64,000 bases of DNA, from contig JAIXMQ010000011.1 of NCBI GenBank assembly GCA_025716855.1, forward strand, positions 658,787 to 722,786, in the 5' to 3' direction. The DNA comes from Pilaira anomala. Lineage: Eukaryota; Mucoromycota; Mucoromycetes; Mucorales; Mucoraceae. The notes under the pieces were generated by a model. The model was not told where the DNA came from. It saw only the letters and a program-made list of their open reading frames with translations, and ran no database searches. Below, piece after piece: positions 47,481 through 58,292 of the stretch (its first letter is position 1; the number at the start of each line of letters is the position of its first letter). A program made the translations under genes and the position numbers.

Positions 47481-47746
47481 ATCTTCCTCCACAACATCAA
47501 CAACAACATCTTCCTCCACAACATCAAGCTCAGCCTGGCCCTCCTCCTCAACAACCTACGAACCAAGCTCCTGCTACTGATGCTGTTCCTCCACAACCCC
47601 AACAGCCTAATAAACCAGTATCTACCGTCATACCAGATACACAATCACGTACCAGATCATCATCATCATTATCATCACCACCAAAACAACAGTCTCCAGA
47701 GGTTTACTCAAAACGACTTCGTTCCAAAAGACTTAAAAAATATTAA
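46288..47746 (+). CDS. SANT/Myb-like domain protein with Gln/Pro-rich tail
   Basis: Two exons are joined across an intron at about 46633-46685. Residues about 15-85 hold QWSTKREYALIKAMHKYHPF, AWRNVQDAVNR and KCKVKKIIHYYTDKQ, a helical DNA-binding-like domain of the Myb/SANT-like type seen in many Mucoromycota proteins. An acidic segment (EEEREEREESIE), a basic stretch (KRRSSKKRQR, a probable nuclear signal) and a long amphipathic helix (LKSLENIIQRFDASSRVIME) follow. The last third is Pro/Gln-rich with CAA-coded runs, and the protein ends RLRSKRLKKY. It is probably nuclear and regulatory. The role is unknown. Confidence 0.75.
47325..47535 (+). repeat. CCA/CAA triplet tract coding poly-Pro and poly-Gln
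   Basis: Runs of CCA and CAA triplets encode PPPPPP and several QQQQQQQ blocks. The phrase AYPxNQMPPQQQQ occurs twice, which suggests a local duplication of about 60 bp. Confidence 0.85.
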
Positions 47747-48193
47747 TATAACAAATATATTCGAGTAAAAATAAAACAGAGTTTTAATTTCATTCATAAA
47801 AACCTTATTCATTGTACTATCGAATACAATTCTTTTGCAGAAAAAAAAAAAAACGTTTTTATAATATGTTACTCTGAAAAAAAAAAAAAAAATGCTCAGT
47901 GATATTATTGTTTTGCTTCCAAATTACCAGTACAGTGAATTGCGGGTTTAAAATTTGCAGGTTCTTCAACGGTTTTTTGTGAATTCAATTTGCAGTTTTC
48001 TGTGAAATTAAATTGCGGGTATAATGCTAGGCAAAGCGAAGAGAATTCTTATAATTAGATGGGTTCTTTATTTCTACACTTTTCGAATTGATTACAAGAG
48101 TACTAAATAAAAGCTTTCACATGTTGAATAAAAGATGTAAAGAGCTCAAAAGATTTAATAAAACAAAACTTAAAGTCTTTATTCTGTGTAAAA
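47747..48193. other. Intergenic, no gene seen
   Basis: Convergent 3' flanks. Two copies of a GAATTGCGGGT/AAATTGCGGGT word (about 47938 and 48012) flank related TTTGCAG words. The significance is unknown. Confidence 0.5.
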
Positions 48194-49641
48194 TTAATTA
48201 TAAAGCAAAATATTACTTCTTTTTATATGAATTAACAACCCAGATGAGTTATTTATAGGTATGTCTTCCCTGATTCCGTTTGCAATATCATCTAAAATAA
48301 CTTTGAGTGATTGGAATTCTAGAATAATCCTAGAAGTTCTGACTTACCTATAAATTCATCTTTAACTACATATAGACTGCGATATCGGATTCTCTCCACA
48401 TCATTGTTGTCTATTAATGACGGCTTTCTTAAGGACTCTACTACTTGCATGAAAGGGAATTTACTCTTTGAGCACCATGACGTGAATGAGTTGATCGTTT
48501 TATTGTCAAATTTATCTGTATATTTCCATAATAGAGAGAGAATATCTTTCATTGAAACATCTCTCTGCTCATACATTTCTTCATTATAAGGATCAATAGT
48601 TAGGTAAATATAGTTCGTTTAAAAATCGAATGATTTGAATGGTGTCAGAGGCTATTTATTTTTAAAGAGAAGTTTAGATAGCTTTTCTCTCAAATACATT
48701 TACTTAAAACAATTTTTTTTTTAATTATGTAAAAACCTGAGCTGAAATAGTTTAATCATTTAGTTAGCTAACGTAATACAGTAGAACTCAAGTAAGAAAA
48801 GACTTACAATATTTTTAAAAAATATTTTAAAACACATTCCTCAATTGGCAAGTGATTACTCTATAATAGTTCATTATGTATTTTGGTATCATTAAAACGT
48901 GTTGAAACTTACTTGGACAAAAGTATTTATAGCTTTTGTTTCTTCTTCTGGCAGACTGTCTTCATCAAAAATTTTGTTTGAAAATACTTTTGATAATGTA
49001 TTTTTTTCAATACAATTGGTATTTTTTATATCTTGATCTATGAGAATTATACTTTTTTTAGACCTATTATAGATTAAAAAAGTAATTAAGTACTAAACAA
49101 TTGCACGCTTTATGTATAGTTTACTTACAAGATTTCATAAAAAGACTTGGTACGTCCTTTCATATCAGCATAAAACTTCGATATGTCTTGATCAGATAAG
49201 CAATTGTACAGTTCATTTAATAAGTCACTTATTTGATACAATTGTTCTGCTGTTGTTGTTGTTGCTGTTGTTGTTGCTGTTGTTGTTGCTGTTTTTTTTG
49301 TTGCTGTTATTGATGATGTTATAGGTGAATTCATTAAACTCACGCTTCTTTTTTTAGACTGTCATATTGAATAAGTAAATAAGCTGCAAAAATCATACTA
49401 TACTTATTACTTTATCATTTTTAACTTTTTCAAAAGCTTCTCTAAGGTTGTGAAAGTATTCGCTGACACATTCACCCCAATAATACTCTAAAGCCATTAA
49501 TAGAACACTGAACATGTTATCTGGGTCAGTACCCTCATCTTCACAAGCAGATATGAAAAAGTAGAGGGATCCTCTAATAATTTCCATTTGGGTTTCAATA
49601 CTTATATCTTTTTTAGCAGCGAGTGTTTGAATTAAATGCAT
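48194..49641 (-). pseudogene. Unrecognised lineage-specific gene, probably frameshifted
   Basis: The start is at 49641 (MHLIQTLAAKKDISIETQME). Exons follow with ALEYYWGECVSEYFHNLREA, a Thr-Ala run (TTTATTTATTTTAEQ), SKFYADMKGRTKSFYEIL, KSIILIDQDIKNTN and EDSLPEEETKAINTFVQ. Then come DTIQIIRFLNELYL (near 48610-48650) and TIDPYNEEMYEQRDVSMKDI, ending in DDIANGIREDIPINNSSG with the stop at 48194-48196. The blocks around 48605 are contiguous but in different frames, with no usable splice pair between them, so a frameshift or an assembly error is likely. No family was recognised. The gene is mostly soluble and acidic. It lies directly beside the 632-bp inverted-repeat element. Confidence 0.5.
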
Positions 49642-49722
49642 TTTAAATTAATAAAGAAAGAAATACATTATCTAGCCATCGTTTTTTAGTTATAAGCATT
49701 TGAGTACTTTGTGACGGTGCTG

Positions 49723-50354
49723 GGTAAAAGAGTAGTAAAAAATGAGGTAGTAAAATCACGGATGAATTTTTCTCCAACTAGCCGTTAAGCCACCAAAATA
49801 CTTACCAGTTTTTTTTTAGTTTTTTTCACAAAAAAACAGGTAATTTTTTCTTTTTTTACTTATAATTTGGACAAAAAAGAAAAAAGGATCATTTTCTATT
49901 TGAGATTTATTAGACAAAATGAATCATTTATTTTTTGATAAAATTATTAGACTTACCATTGATAACAACATGTTTTATGCACAGGTTTTTTTTTTCTTGG
50001 AACAATCTCTTCTCTAGATAAGGAGTGTGGCAAAAGAAGAGATTAAAAATGAAGCGGTAAGGAAGGTTCATTTTGAAATATATATAAAAAGAAGAAAGTG
50101 AAAGAAAAGAACAAAATAAAAAAAAAAAGGATGATTTATAATGAAAAAAAAAAAAAAACTCCTGTTTGTCTGGCGTATAAGAAAAAAAACCTGCCTGTAT
50201 GCCATGTGAAAAAAAAAATTGATGTAATGGTGTATTTCATGCAAAAGTTATAAAAAACCTTATTCACGTGACGATGTGCCTGGTTATACTTTCTATAAAT
50301 CCGGATAAAAGTCATCCGTGACTTTACTACCTTTTTTTTTACTACTCTTTTTCC
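49723..50354. mobile_element. 632-bp non-autonomous element with about 43-bp terminal inverted repeats
   Basis: The left end (49723-49765) reads AAAGAGTAGTAAAAAATGAG and then GGTAGTAAAATCACGGATGA. The right end (50312-50354) is its inverted counterpart, starting TCATCCGTGACTTTACTACC and ending ACTACTCTTTTTCC. The interior has no accepted ORF and includes CACGTGAC and a GTTTGTCTGGCGTATAAG block. A second, partly truncated copy in the same orientation lies at 56450-56976. No clear target duplication was seen. The long TIRs could fit a MULE- or hAT-like parent, but this cannot be settled from the sequence alone. Confidence 0.75.
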
Positions 50355-51660
50355 ACGACTTCTTGATTAGGGAAGAAACTGCAAGCTCATTCTATAACAA
50401 GGGACTATACTGGCGATCATTGCTTTCTAGTATATGCTCCCAAGTAAGGTGTTATTGCATGTAACGAATATCACCAGAGATGATTGAAAAGAGCACTTTT
50501 AGTGCTGTCTAAACTATGTTACGATGGTAAGCATATGGAGTACTTTTAGGTCTGTAAATTATTTTTGTTTAACTATTTAGCATAATAGTTATTTTATATT
50601 GCTCACAAACACATAGGCAATCACTCATAGTTAGATCTGCGCCTTGTAAATGACTTCCTTTTAAGAGTGCCTACGTGTAAAGTTGATAAGCTGGTTACAT
50701 ACTATTGCTCAGGATACAATTTTAGCAAATGCTCAATAAAATGTTACAATATACAGTCGCATCTCACGCAAAAAACAAAAAAAAAAAAAAAGATTGGCTG
50801 TTCTCTTACTCTAGATATAATATAGCGTACTATTCGTGTACGGATTATTTCTTTGGCAATGACTCAACTTGGTCAATTGAAAGTTATATTGGACTTTCCA
50901 GGAAGTATACCGAGCGATCAAACATTTTATTACAGATTCTGAAGTTTGAGTCTCAATATTTATATTTCAAACGTAAACTACTGTAGAGGCGTACGACATT
51001 TTTTTTAATAAAACATCCAAAGATTCATTCCATCATCCAAAAAAAAACCACTGTAGCCTGTCTGTAATTTTTTTTTTTTGTAAATTAAGTTTTTTTTATT
51101 ATGTTACACTGAATTTCCTTGTTTAATTATCTATTGTCCTCAACGACGATGCTCCTTTAAAAACTCAGTTTTGGTAAAAAATATTAAAAATTAGAAAAAT
51201 ATAAATACCTTTGAAAATATCAAACTAAATAAAAATCAATTCACTATTTTGTAACAATTAAAACCCTTATTCTTCTTTATACTTAAAGATATCTTATTTT
51301 TATTATATTTTTTTTTTTTTTACATTTGGATTCCCTTGGATATTTAACTCTCCATTATATTTTACTTTTAAAAACTCTATTTTATTATTTTTTACTTTAC
51401 TTTATCAAGTCGTTCTACTTATCAACAGGAACTGGTGTTCATGAACCTCTTTTTATCTTTAATATCGAACTTCTTTTTCTTTAACCACGAACAAAGAACT
51501 TTTAACAATTATTAAACTTGATAGTCACACATACTCGTAGAGGTGGGACTTGATATAAAAAAAGTTATGTATAAGGGAGAAAAAAGAGTATGGAGAAGAG
51601 AAAAGATGATATAAAACTAGATAAGAGTATTATTCAGTACTTCCATTCAAAAGAATATGG
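50355..51660. other. Intergenic, no accepted gene
   Basis: AT-rich sequence. The open frame at 50729-50986 has an A-run in its N-terminal part and no recognisable family, so it was not accepted. Confidence 0.5.
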
Positions 51661-51715
51661 ACTTGTCGATTGAAAGTTTTAATGATTGATTCAGTGAGAA
51701 AAGAAGTATCCTTGA

Positions 51716-52541
51716 TTATAAGTTGCCAGAATGCATTCCAAATGTAAAACTGTGTAGTGGAGACGATGACAAAGAAAGGAAGGTACAGATTTGACCGATG
51801 ATGAAAAGGAGACTGTATTGAGTACAGCGCATTAAGAATATCAACGTTGGTAAAAGAGAAAGTTGAATAGTGATAACTGAGTATGGTAGTCCAAATAAAG
51901 TTCTTTTAGGACAGTGCACAATAAAATGATCAAGGCTATCTTCAGCTGAGTTGCATAGTCGACAGGTTGTATTAGGTATAGTACCAATTTTGTGTAGTAT
52001 TTAGCCGTGGGTAGTTTCTTTGATCGGACTTGAAGTAGAAGAGGGAGTGACCAAAAGCCTTTGAAAGCTTTCTCTGATATGGGAACGAAGAGAGAGGTGG
52101 GTCCTTCAATTTTCAGGGTTTGATATATGCGAGAGGTATATTTCATCTATAACACGTTATTTTTTACCTGGGTGACAAGGTCGGATGAGTTTAATATAAG
52201 TTGAGTTGCTTCATCGACGTCTTCTACGATATGATCAAATATGTATGGATGTAGTTTTACAGTTCGAAGTTCCAAGATTTATTTTTTTAGTTTGAGACAT
52301 ATATTTGGTTTGAGAGTATATTCAGTTTCAACCTGGAGTCGCAGGCGACAAGTCAGCGTATCATAAACAAAGAATTTATCAGCAGGAAATTTGGGGTGTC
52401 GATACAGCCAATGGTCAGAAGGATAGCTACTAAAGAGATAATGTAACGGGAGCTGTAATAAAGTGCTGATAGTGCACAGCAAAAAATATGATTTGGAATT
52501 AAAGTGATCAAAAGCACGGTAAAGCTTTCTTCGAATTTCAT
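51716..52541 (-). pseudogene. LINE (non-LTR retrotransposon) 3' relic with zf-RVT-like region
   Basis: Minus-strand frames, broken by frameshifts and stops, give LLQLPLHYLFSSYPSDHWLY, DKFFVYDTLTCRLRLQ and FKGFWSLPLLLQVRSK. The next segment, in another frame, reads TTCRLCNSAEDSLDHFIVHC and PK. The CxxC...EDSxxHFxxxC arrangement is the C-terminal zinc-binding region found after the reverse transcriptase of many LINE ORF2 proteins. The RT catalytic part is absent. It is a dead 3' fragment. Confidence 0.65.
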
Positions 52542-52809
52542 TCTTGATAATTTTTTTGGAAGCGATAATGCAAATCCAAAAAAGTTAAAACAAAATTAAA
52601 AAACATCATCATTATTCCACACCGTTCTTGCGTAAGATATTTTCCATTCATCATCATAAGCATTTACAAAAATGCATGCTACAAGCTCACTAGGAAACAC
52701 AGATGGATTTCTTGCTTCTATATATCTATTAGAAAAAATATATGTATATAGATATATATTTATACTATATTATATCTTCTTGTGCCTGAGGTAATTCCTC
52801 TTCTTATTC

Positions 52810-53062
52810 TTATTCTTTTTCAACATCATTAGCATTATTGAGTTCAGCCTGAAGTTCGATATTTGTATTATCAATTACTTCAAACTCATCTGTATATGAT
52901 AAACGTCAATTTCTATAGCAAATAATAAATGGATAAAACGTATATTACCTTCAAAAATTTGATCGTTTTCCATAGAAAGCTGCTTAACAACAGGTTCCGC
53001 TTCTACACTATTGTTGAAAGAAATGATTTCTGATGATATTAAAAATTAGTGTGGGTGAATAT
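52810..53062 (-). pseudogene. C-terminal fragment of an unknown acidic protein
   Basis: Two exons join in frame across a GTAATA...TACAG intron (about 52892-52949). The first has SSEIISFNNSVEAEPVVKQL then SMENDQIFE. The second reads DEFEVIDNTNIELQAELNNA and ends VEKE at a stop. No upstream exon or start was found, so the gene is partial or decayed. No family was recognised. Confidence 0.35.
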
Positions 53063-54090
53063 TAAATTTGAGATCTAAAACGATGTAGCTTCAATAGGAA
53101 TGCCGGTAGAAAGGATCTTTTCTAACCGAGTGGGAAAGGCAGTTTGATCTTTTTTGAGTGTGATCAATTATATTCGCCAAAACAATGGCTAGAAATCAGA
53201 AAACTTTTATATTTTTTCTTGAATATCTCAAATTTAGTACGGCAAACGTCGAGTATGAAGTAAGTATTTTGTATACGGCGAACGTCTAAAATACCTAATT
53301 ATCTGCAGCCGCAGTGCAGTGATGATGATGAAGAAGAATTCGAAGCAAGTTAAAAATTACAGAATAAAATGTATTTTTTGATTCAAATTTTTGTATGTTT
53401 CTTTTTAACCTAAATCAACTCTCAGTGGTTATTTAGGTACTCGAAGTTATAAGTGAATAAAAGATAATTATTTTATTAATAATATGAGAAGGGTATTTAT
53501 ACTGGAATGAGATTTATTATTGGTAATAATAAATGGGAATCTTTATTTGGACGGATTTTTTTTACTATTTGGACGGATTTTTTCTGAGATTTAAACTTTT
53601 GTAGGCTTCAAATAATTAACATCATGGAGGAAACCACGTTATGCCTAATTTTCTTTTTATTCTACAACTACTTCGTTCCTCGAGTTAAATTTCTTTGGAA
53701 TATGCGACTCGTTGTTTTCTTTTACTATTTACATATTCTCTATGTTTTTAATAAAATTTTAGCTTTACAAAAAAAAAAAAAAACTCATAGAAGATACGAG
53801 AACATTAAGATATTTAACTAGGCATATGAACTTTATTCAATTTAAATAAAATAAGGGACCCATAAAAGAATAAAAAAAATACATTATCCACCTTTTGCTA
53901 TTAGCTAAATCAATATAAGAATAGTAATTTTTTTTTTTTGTAATTCGAGTTATCAATCATTGCTTTTAAACTGACACGATTTAACATTAGACTTATTATA
54001 ATATTCTAATATCTTTAATATGATTAATCGTGAATCTTAAGATGTTATTTACACAAGACTTATAGAGGGTTACTCTACTGATATTTCAGG
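53063..54090. other. Intergenic, no gene seen
   Basis: AT-rich sequence. The words TTTGGACGGATTTTTT are repeated at about 53547 and 53569. No accepted ORF. Confidence 0.5.
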
Positions 54091-55401
54091 ACTTGCCGAT
54101 TTACCTCAGGCTTGCGAAGAACCCGTAAACTTCACTTCATCAGAGGGTAACGAAAACAACGTAGTAGAAGAAACAACATATACGATGTCAGTTCCTGAAT
54201 TTGTTACATCTGCAAAGAGATACAATTCATTTGATTTCGCATTTGAAGAAGTTAAGAGATATACAGATAGTCTCTGTATTAATGCCACCATTACCAGCTC
54301 GAACTGGGAGAAAAAAGAAGGGGAAGAACGGCAAAGAAAATACGGCATCATCCAATGCCATAAAAGCCGCGAGTCCTCTAACACCGTTTATGTTGTAAAA
54401 GGAACACCTGGGTCTAGAAATGGCCGATCAGCTAGATGCTCGTGTCCGTTCAAATGGACCATTAATAGAAAACAGTCCGAGGATAAAGACGGCAAAAAAT
54501 ATTATTATTTTTTTATCAAGGCAATCAATAACCAGCATAACCACATGCTTCATACCGAACAGGCGAGCCCTGAAGCTGTAGGGAAAGTTGTTTTAGGTAC
54601 CAGAATACTGGCACAGATTCGTGCCGGAATATCAGGTATAAGTGTCCAAAGAAAACGACTATCAAAAAAAGGTAAAATGACTTTTTTTTTTTAAAAAAAA
54701 TGAATTCGCTGTTTCCATCTTTAATATTTTTTTATATAGTCGGTAATTCTTTGGCACTAAAAATTAGTTCTACCATTGCTCCTGCAATTAAGAAGGTTAA
54801 AGATTGTATTGATGAGTACAATGCTCTTGCTGCTGACCCAGGTGATTATGTTATGTGATTAGCTAATACTATTAAATACTAATTATCAAAGATATCACAG
54901 CGCTCATCAATATTCTCAGACCTCTTCAAGCTGACATAATAACTAAATGCCTGAAAAACTACAAAAAAGAAGACCTTTTACTCTTAGAGCGCATGGGACT
55001 ATCTATAACTGACAAAAGTGCCATGTGGGTCCAATGGTGTAGGGCTACAGAAGAGACAGAAATTTTGAAGGTAAACCTTGACTAATTTTTATCAGCAAGT
55101 ATAATCTGTAACATTATTATTTAAAAACCTCTAGGGTGAAATTTGTAGACTTTCTTCATATACCCGTAATTTTGAAAAGAGTTTAAATGATGCATTGTTG
55201 AAGCATCCTTTGTCTTCCTTGGAACAAGAAAAAGAAAAAGGTGCGTTTTTCTTGATAAAAAAACACTACATTCCTTTGATAGAAGACTGGAACCGTCGCA
55301 CGGCAGATGATTTGTCTCAAGTCCTTGGAACTCCTATGGAGGTCGAGGAAGCTGAGGACTCTGAGGATTCGGACAATGATGCATATTTTAATGACGAATA
55401 A
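54091..55401 (+). CDS. FAR1-type (WRKY-GCM1 zinc fold) DNA-binding protein
   Basis: An open frame begins after a possible TTTCAG acceptor at 54089. The first Met in it is at 54185 (MSVPEFVTSAKRYNSFDFAF). The FAR1-like domain shows FAFEEVKRYTDSL, IIQCHKSRESSN, SARCSCPFKWTIN and NNQHNHMLHTEQASPEA. The Cys and His-x-His positions fit the zinc cluster of FAR1/MULE-associated DNA-binding domains. Three further exons follow (SLALKISSTIAPAIKKVKDC, then ITALINILRPLQADIITKCL, then the block from CRLSSYTRNFEK), ending in an acidic tail EEAEDSEDSDNDAYFNDE. No transposase catalytic domain is present. It could be a domesticated or cargo protein of a mobile element. Whether a further 5' exon exists is unclear. 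Confidence 0.7.
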
Positions 55402-55862
55402 TTTCCTTATCTGTATATACTATCCTTTATCTTATGAATCTTTTTTTTTTCTATGAAATTTTTATTTATATTGTGCTGTCATATTTTACCCTATGTCCCT
55501 ATATTTTACCTCATGTCCCTATCCTCTATCTTTTTACATTTTACGCTTCTCTTTATATACCTAATAACTCTATTTTATACCTTTGCCTATATTTTCATTT
55601 TCTCATTTTATGTTTCTACACCCTATGTTTTTGTTTTATATACCCTTATGACTTTGTTGCTTGATACCATAATATGGTTCTTTTTTCTCTACTTCAACCA
55701 TAAATAATTACCTTCGTATATTCGGTAATTTTATACGTTTATGTTTGTAGCCGGGTCGTTTTGGTTACTTACTTAATAAAATAAATAATTAAATTATAAA
55801 ATCAAAATGTGTTTACATACATATCTAATTATGGTATGAACGCCGTTTTTTATTTTAACTTT
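55402..55862. other. Intergenic, Pro/Tyr/Cys-coding chance frames only
   Basis: Short repeated words (TTTTACCTATGTCCC/TTTTACCTCATGTCCC) near 55485-55520 give overlapping low-quality ORFs. No gene was accepted. Confidence 0.5.
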
Positions 55863-56449
55863 TTAATATGCTGGAGGAAGAAATTGGTGCATAAATTTAA
55901 AGAATAGTAAAGACGTGTTGCAAACAACTTCATTTATGCACTTGATGGGGTTTTTTATGCTGAGTTTGAAGATGTAATCGCTTTTGCTTTCATGGTGGGG
56001 GGGGGGGAAGAAGTTATCGTTATCAGATGCAATTACTGGAGTTAATTTGCTTTTACATGATTGTATTTTTTTTAGAGTTGAATTCATTGTTTCGAACCCA
56101 TTGTAAGCAATTCTCAATAATGCTGGCATTCTGGAAACATAATCGGCTTGTGAAGTAGGATAAGGTAGTTTCCTTAAATGTCTAATTCTGGAAACGTAGC
56201 CAGCGGGTGTGTCCATGTTCAAATATGTAAGAAGATTACCTAAAAACAGTGTGTTAGTAAATTTATTGAACTTTACTTTCAGATATACGTATTAACCTTG
56301 AACATTGTAGCCGATGATGTTAACTTCATTTCTAATTTCAGGATAATTTTCAACGATATTCTTTAACATATCTTTCATTACAATGGGTAGTTTAAGATAA
56401 CCATCTGATAGATTTTTGGTGTCATCTTTTTTATTTTCATTTTCAGGGT
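55863..56449 (-). pseudogene. 3' part of an unknown gene, 5' end replaced by a repeat copy
   Basis: Two exons join in frame: DGYLKLPIVMKDMLKNIVEN through IIGYNVQ, then GNLLTYLNMDTPAGYVSRIR, ADYVSRMPALLRIAYNGFET and a C-terminus ending FMHQFLPPAY at 55863. The upstream frame (ENENKKDDTKNLS) runs straight into the second copy of the 632-bp element at about 56450, and no start or further exon was found. The insertion probably removed the 5' part. No family was recognised. Confidence 0.45.
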
Positions 56450-56976
56450 GCTGGGTAGTACTTTACAGTTTTTCTTTAAGAAAAAACAAGTATAATACTT
56501 GTTCTTTTTTCACTTTGGACAAGAAAGAAAAAAGGATCATTATCTATTTGAGATTTATTAGACAAAATGAATCATTTATTTTTTGATAAAATTATTAGAC
56601 TTACTATTGATAACAATATGTTTTATACAGCGGTCTTTTTTTTCTTGGAACAATCTCTTCTTTAGATAAGGAGTGTGGCAAAAGAAGAGATTAAAAATGT
56701 AGCGGTAAGGAAGATTATATATATAAAAAGAAGAAAGTGAAAGAAAAGAACAAAATAAAAAAAAAGATTGTTTATAATGAACCCCCCCCCCCCCTGTTTG
56801 TCTGGCGTATGAGAAAAAAAACCTGCCTGTATGCCATGTGAAAAAAAAAAAGTTGATGTAATGGTGTATTTCATGCAAAAGTTATAAAAAACCTTATTCA
56901 CGTGACAATGTGCCTGGTTGTACTTTTTATAAATCCGGATAAAAGTCATCCGTACTACTCTTTTCCCCGACTTCCT
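56450..56976. mobile_element. Second copy of the 632-bp element, left end lost
   Basis: The segment aligns by eye with 49723-50354 in the same orientation for about 500 bp. It includes TTTGAGATTTATTAGACAAA, TAAGGAGTGTGGCAAAAGAA and TGCCTGTATGCCATGTGAAA. The A-run of copy 1 is a C14 run here. The right end keeps CATCCGTACTACTCTTTTCC, but the inner half of the TIR is deleted and the left TIR is not recognisable. It ends only about 65 bp before the Bet2 start, so it may supply part of that promoter. Confidence 0.75.
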
Positions 56977-57040
56977 TTTTGAAATATAAAAAAAAGAAAG
57001 TAAACAAAAAAAGCAGTTTTTATTCTTTTTGCTTTTCAAA

Positions 57041-58079
57041 ATGGAACCCGTATTAGAAGAACTATTCATTCCTTTGCATGTCAAATACATTCAATCGTTA
57101 GATACCCGAAAAGATGATTTAGAGTACTGGTTAACAGAACATTTACGTGTGAATGGTTTATATTGGGGTTTAACTGCCCTTGATTTAATGAACCATATTG
57201 ACGCTTTACCACGAGACAAAGTGATTGACTATGTAAAAGGACTTCAACGTGAGGATGGTGGATTTGGTGCAGATAACCACCATGATTCTCATATGACACA
57301 TACTTTATCCGCTATTCAAGTGTTAATTACACTTGATGCCATTCATGTTATTGAAGTAGAAAAAGTAGTAGACTGTAAGTATAACAAACAAACAAAGAAA
57401 GAAAGAAAGAAAAAAAGAGATACACAGACAGAGGCCTAACTTATTAAAAAAAAAAGACATCAAGGCCTTACAAAATGAAGATGGTTCTTTTCGAGGTGAT
57501 ACATGGGGAGAAGTCGATTCAAGATTTTCATATATTGCATTATCAGCTTTATCCTTACTAAAACGACTCGACGCAATTCAAATCGACAAGACAGTTGAAT
57601 GGATATTAGAATGCAAGAATTATGATGGAGGATTTGGTAGTCGACCAGGCTCTGAATCACACGCAGGACAAATCTTTTGTTGTGTCGCTGCATTATCGAT
57701 CGTGAACGCACTTCATCATGTAGATTCTGAATTATTAAGTTGGTGGCTTTGTGAAAGACAGTTAAAGAATGGTGGTTTAAATGGTAGACCACAAAAATTA
57801 GAGGATGTATGCTATTCTTGGTGGGTACTTTCGGCTTTATCCGTATTGAAAAACGTACATTGGATCAATAAAGAAAAGTTATCTATGTTTATTTTATCTG
57901 CTCAGGATCCTGAGAATGGTGGTATCTCGGATAGACCTGGTGATATGGTAGATGTATTTCATACCTTGTTTGGTGTAGCTGGTTTATCGTTATTAGGTTA
58001 TCCTGGTTTAAAACAGGTGAATCCCGTTTATTGTATGCCTCAGTACGTGATTGATAAGTTAAATCTTGTTAACCAATAA
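57041..58079 (+). CDS. BET2: Rab geranylgeranyltransferase beta subunit (Bet2/RABGGTB)
   Basis: The catalytic beta subunit that, with the alpha subunit and REP, attaches geranylgeranyl groups to Rab C-terminal cysteines. Two exons start at ATG 57041 ([20 protein letters not shown]). Prenyltransferase repeats show [76 protein letters not shown] and [15 protein letters not shown]. The zinc ligands are present: Asp and Cys in EDVC, and His in DVFHT. The intron (57375-57456) ends in A10 directly before G. The stop TAA is at 58077-58079. Confidence 0.96.
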
Positions 58080-58194
58080 AATATTGCATTATCTTTTTGT
58101 ATAAATGGAGTTTTAATGTTTGTACTGTATAACCCTTTTTGTTGTTCTCTTTCTTTTCTTTCTTTCTTTTATATTATATTTATACTTTATAATA

Positions 58195-58257
58195 ATGTCC
58201 TTTAACGATTTAGAGCAAGGCTTAGGCCCTAACAGTAATACAAACGTATCAGGTAAG

Positions 58258-58292
<35 letters not shown>

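Noticed and set aside
47306..47644. Leu/Arg/Trp-rich minus-strand ORF
   Set aside because: It is antisense to the CAA/CCA triplet tract of the SANT-like gene.
49112..49324. Poly-Leu plus-strand ORF
   Set aside because: It is antisense to the Thr/Ala repeat exon of the orphan gene at 48194-49641.
50729..50986. 85-residue plus-strand ORF between the repeats
   Set aside because: It contains an A-run translated as KKKKKK, and the rest shows no recognisable domain or splice context. It was left as non-coding.
55434..55707. Two overlapping hydrophobic ORFs of 76 and 84 residues
   Set aside because: They derive from T/C-rich repeated words in two frames of the same stretch, and neither has a family match or coding bias.
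49723..56976. LTR retrotransposon spanning the two direct repeats
   Set aside because: Copy 1 has its own terminal inverted repeats, and no gag-pol, primer-binding site or polypurine tract was seen between. Independent insertions or duplication fit better.
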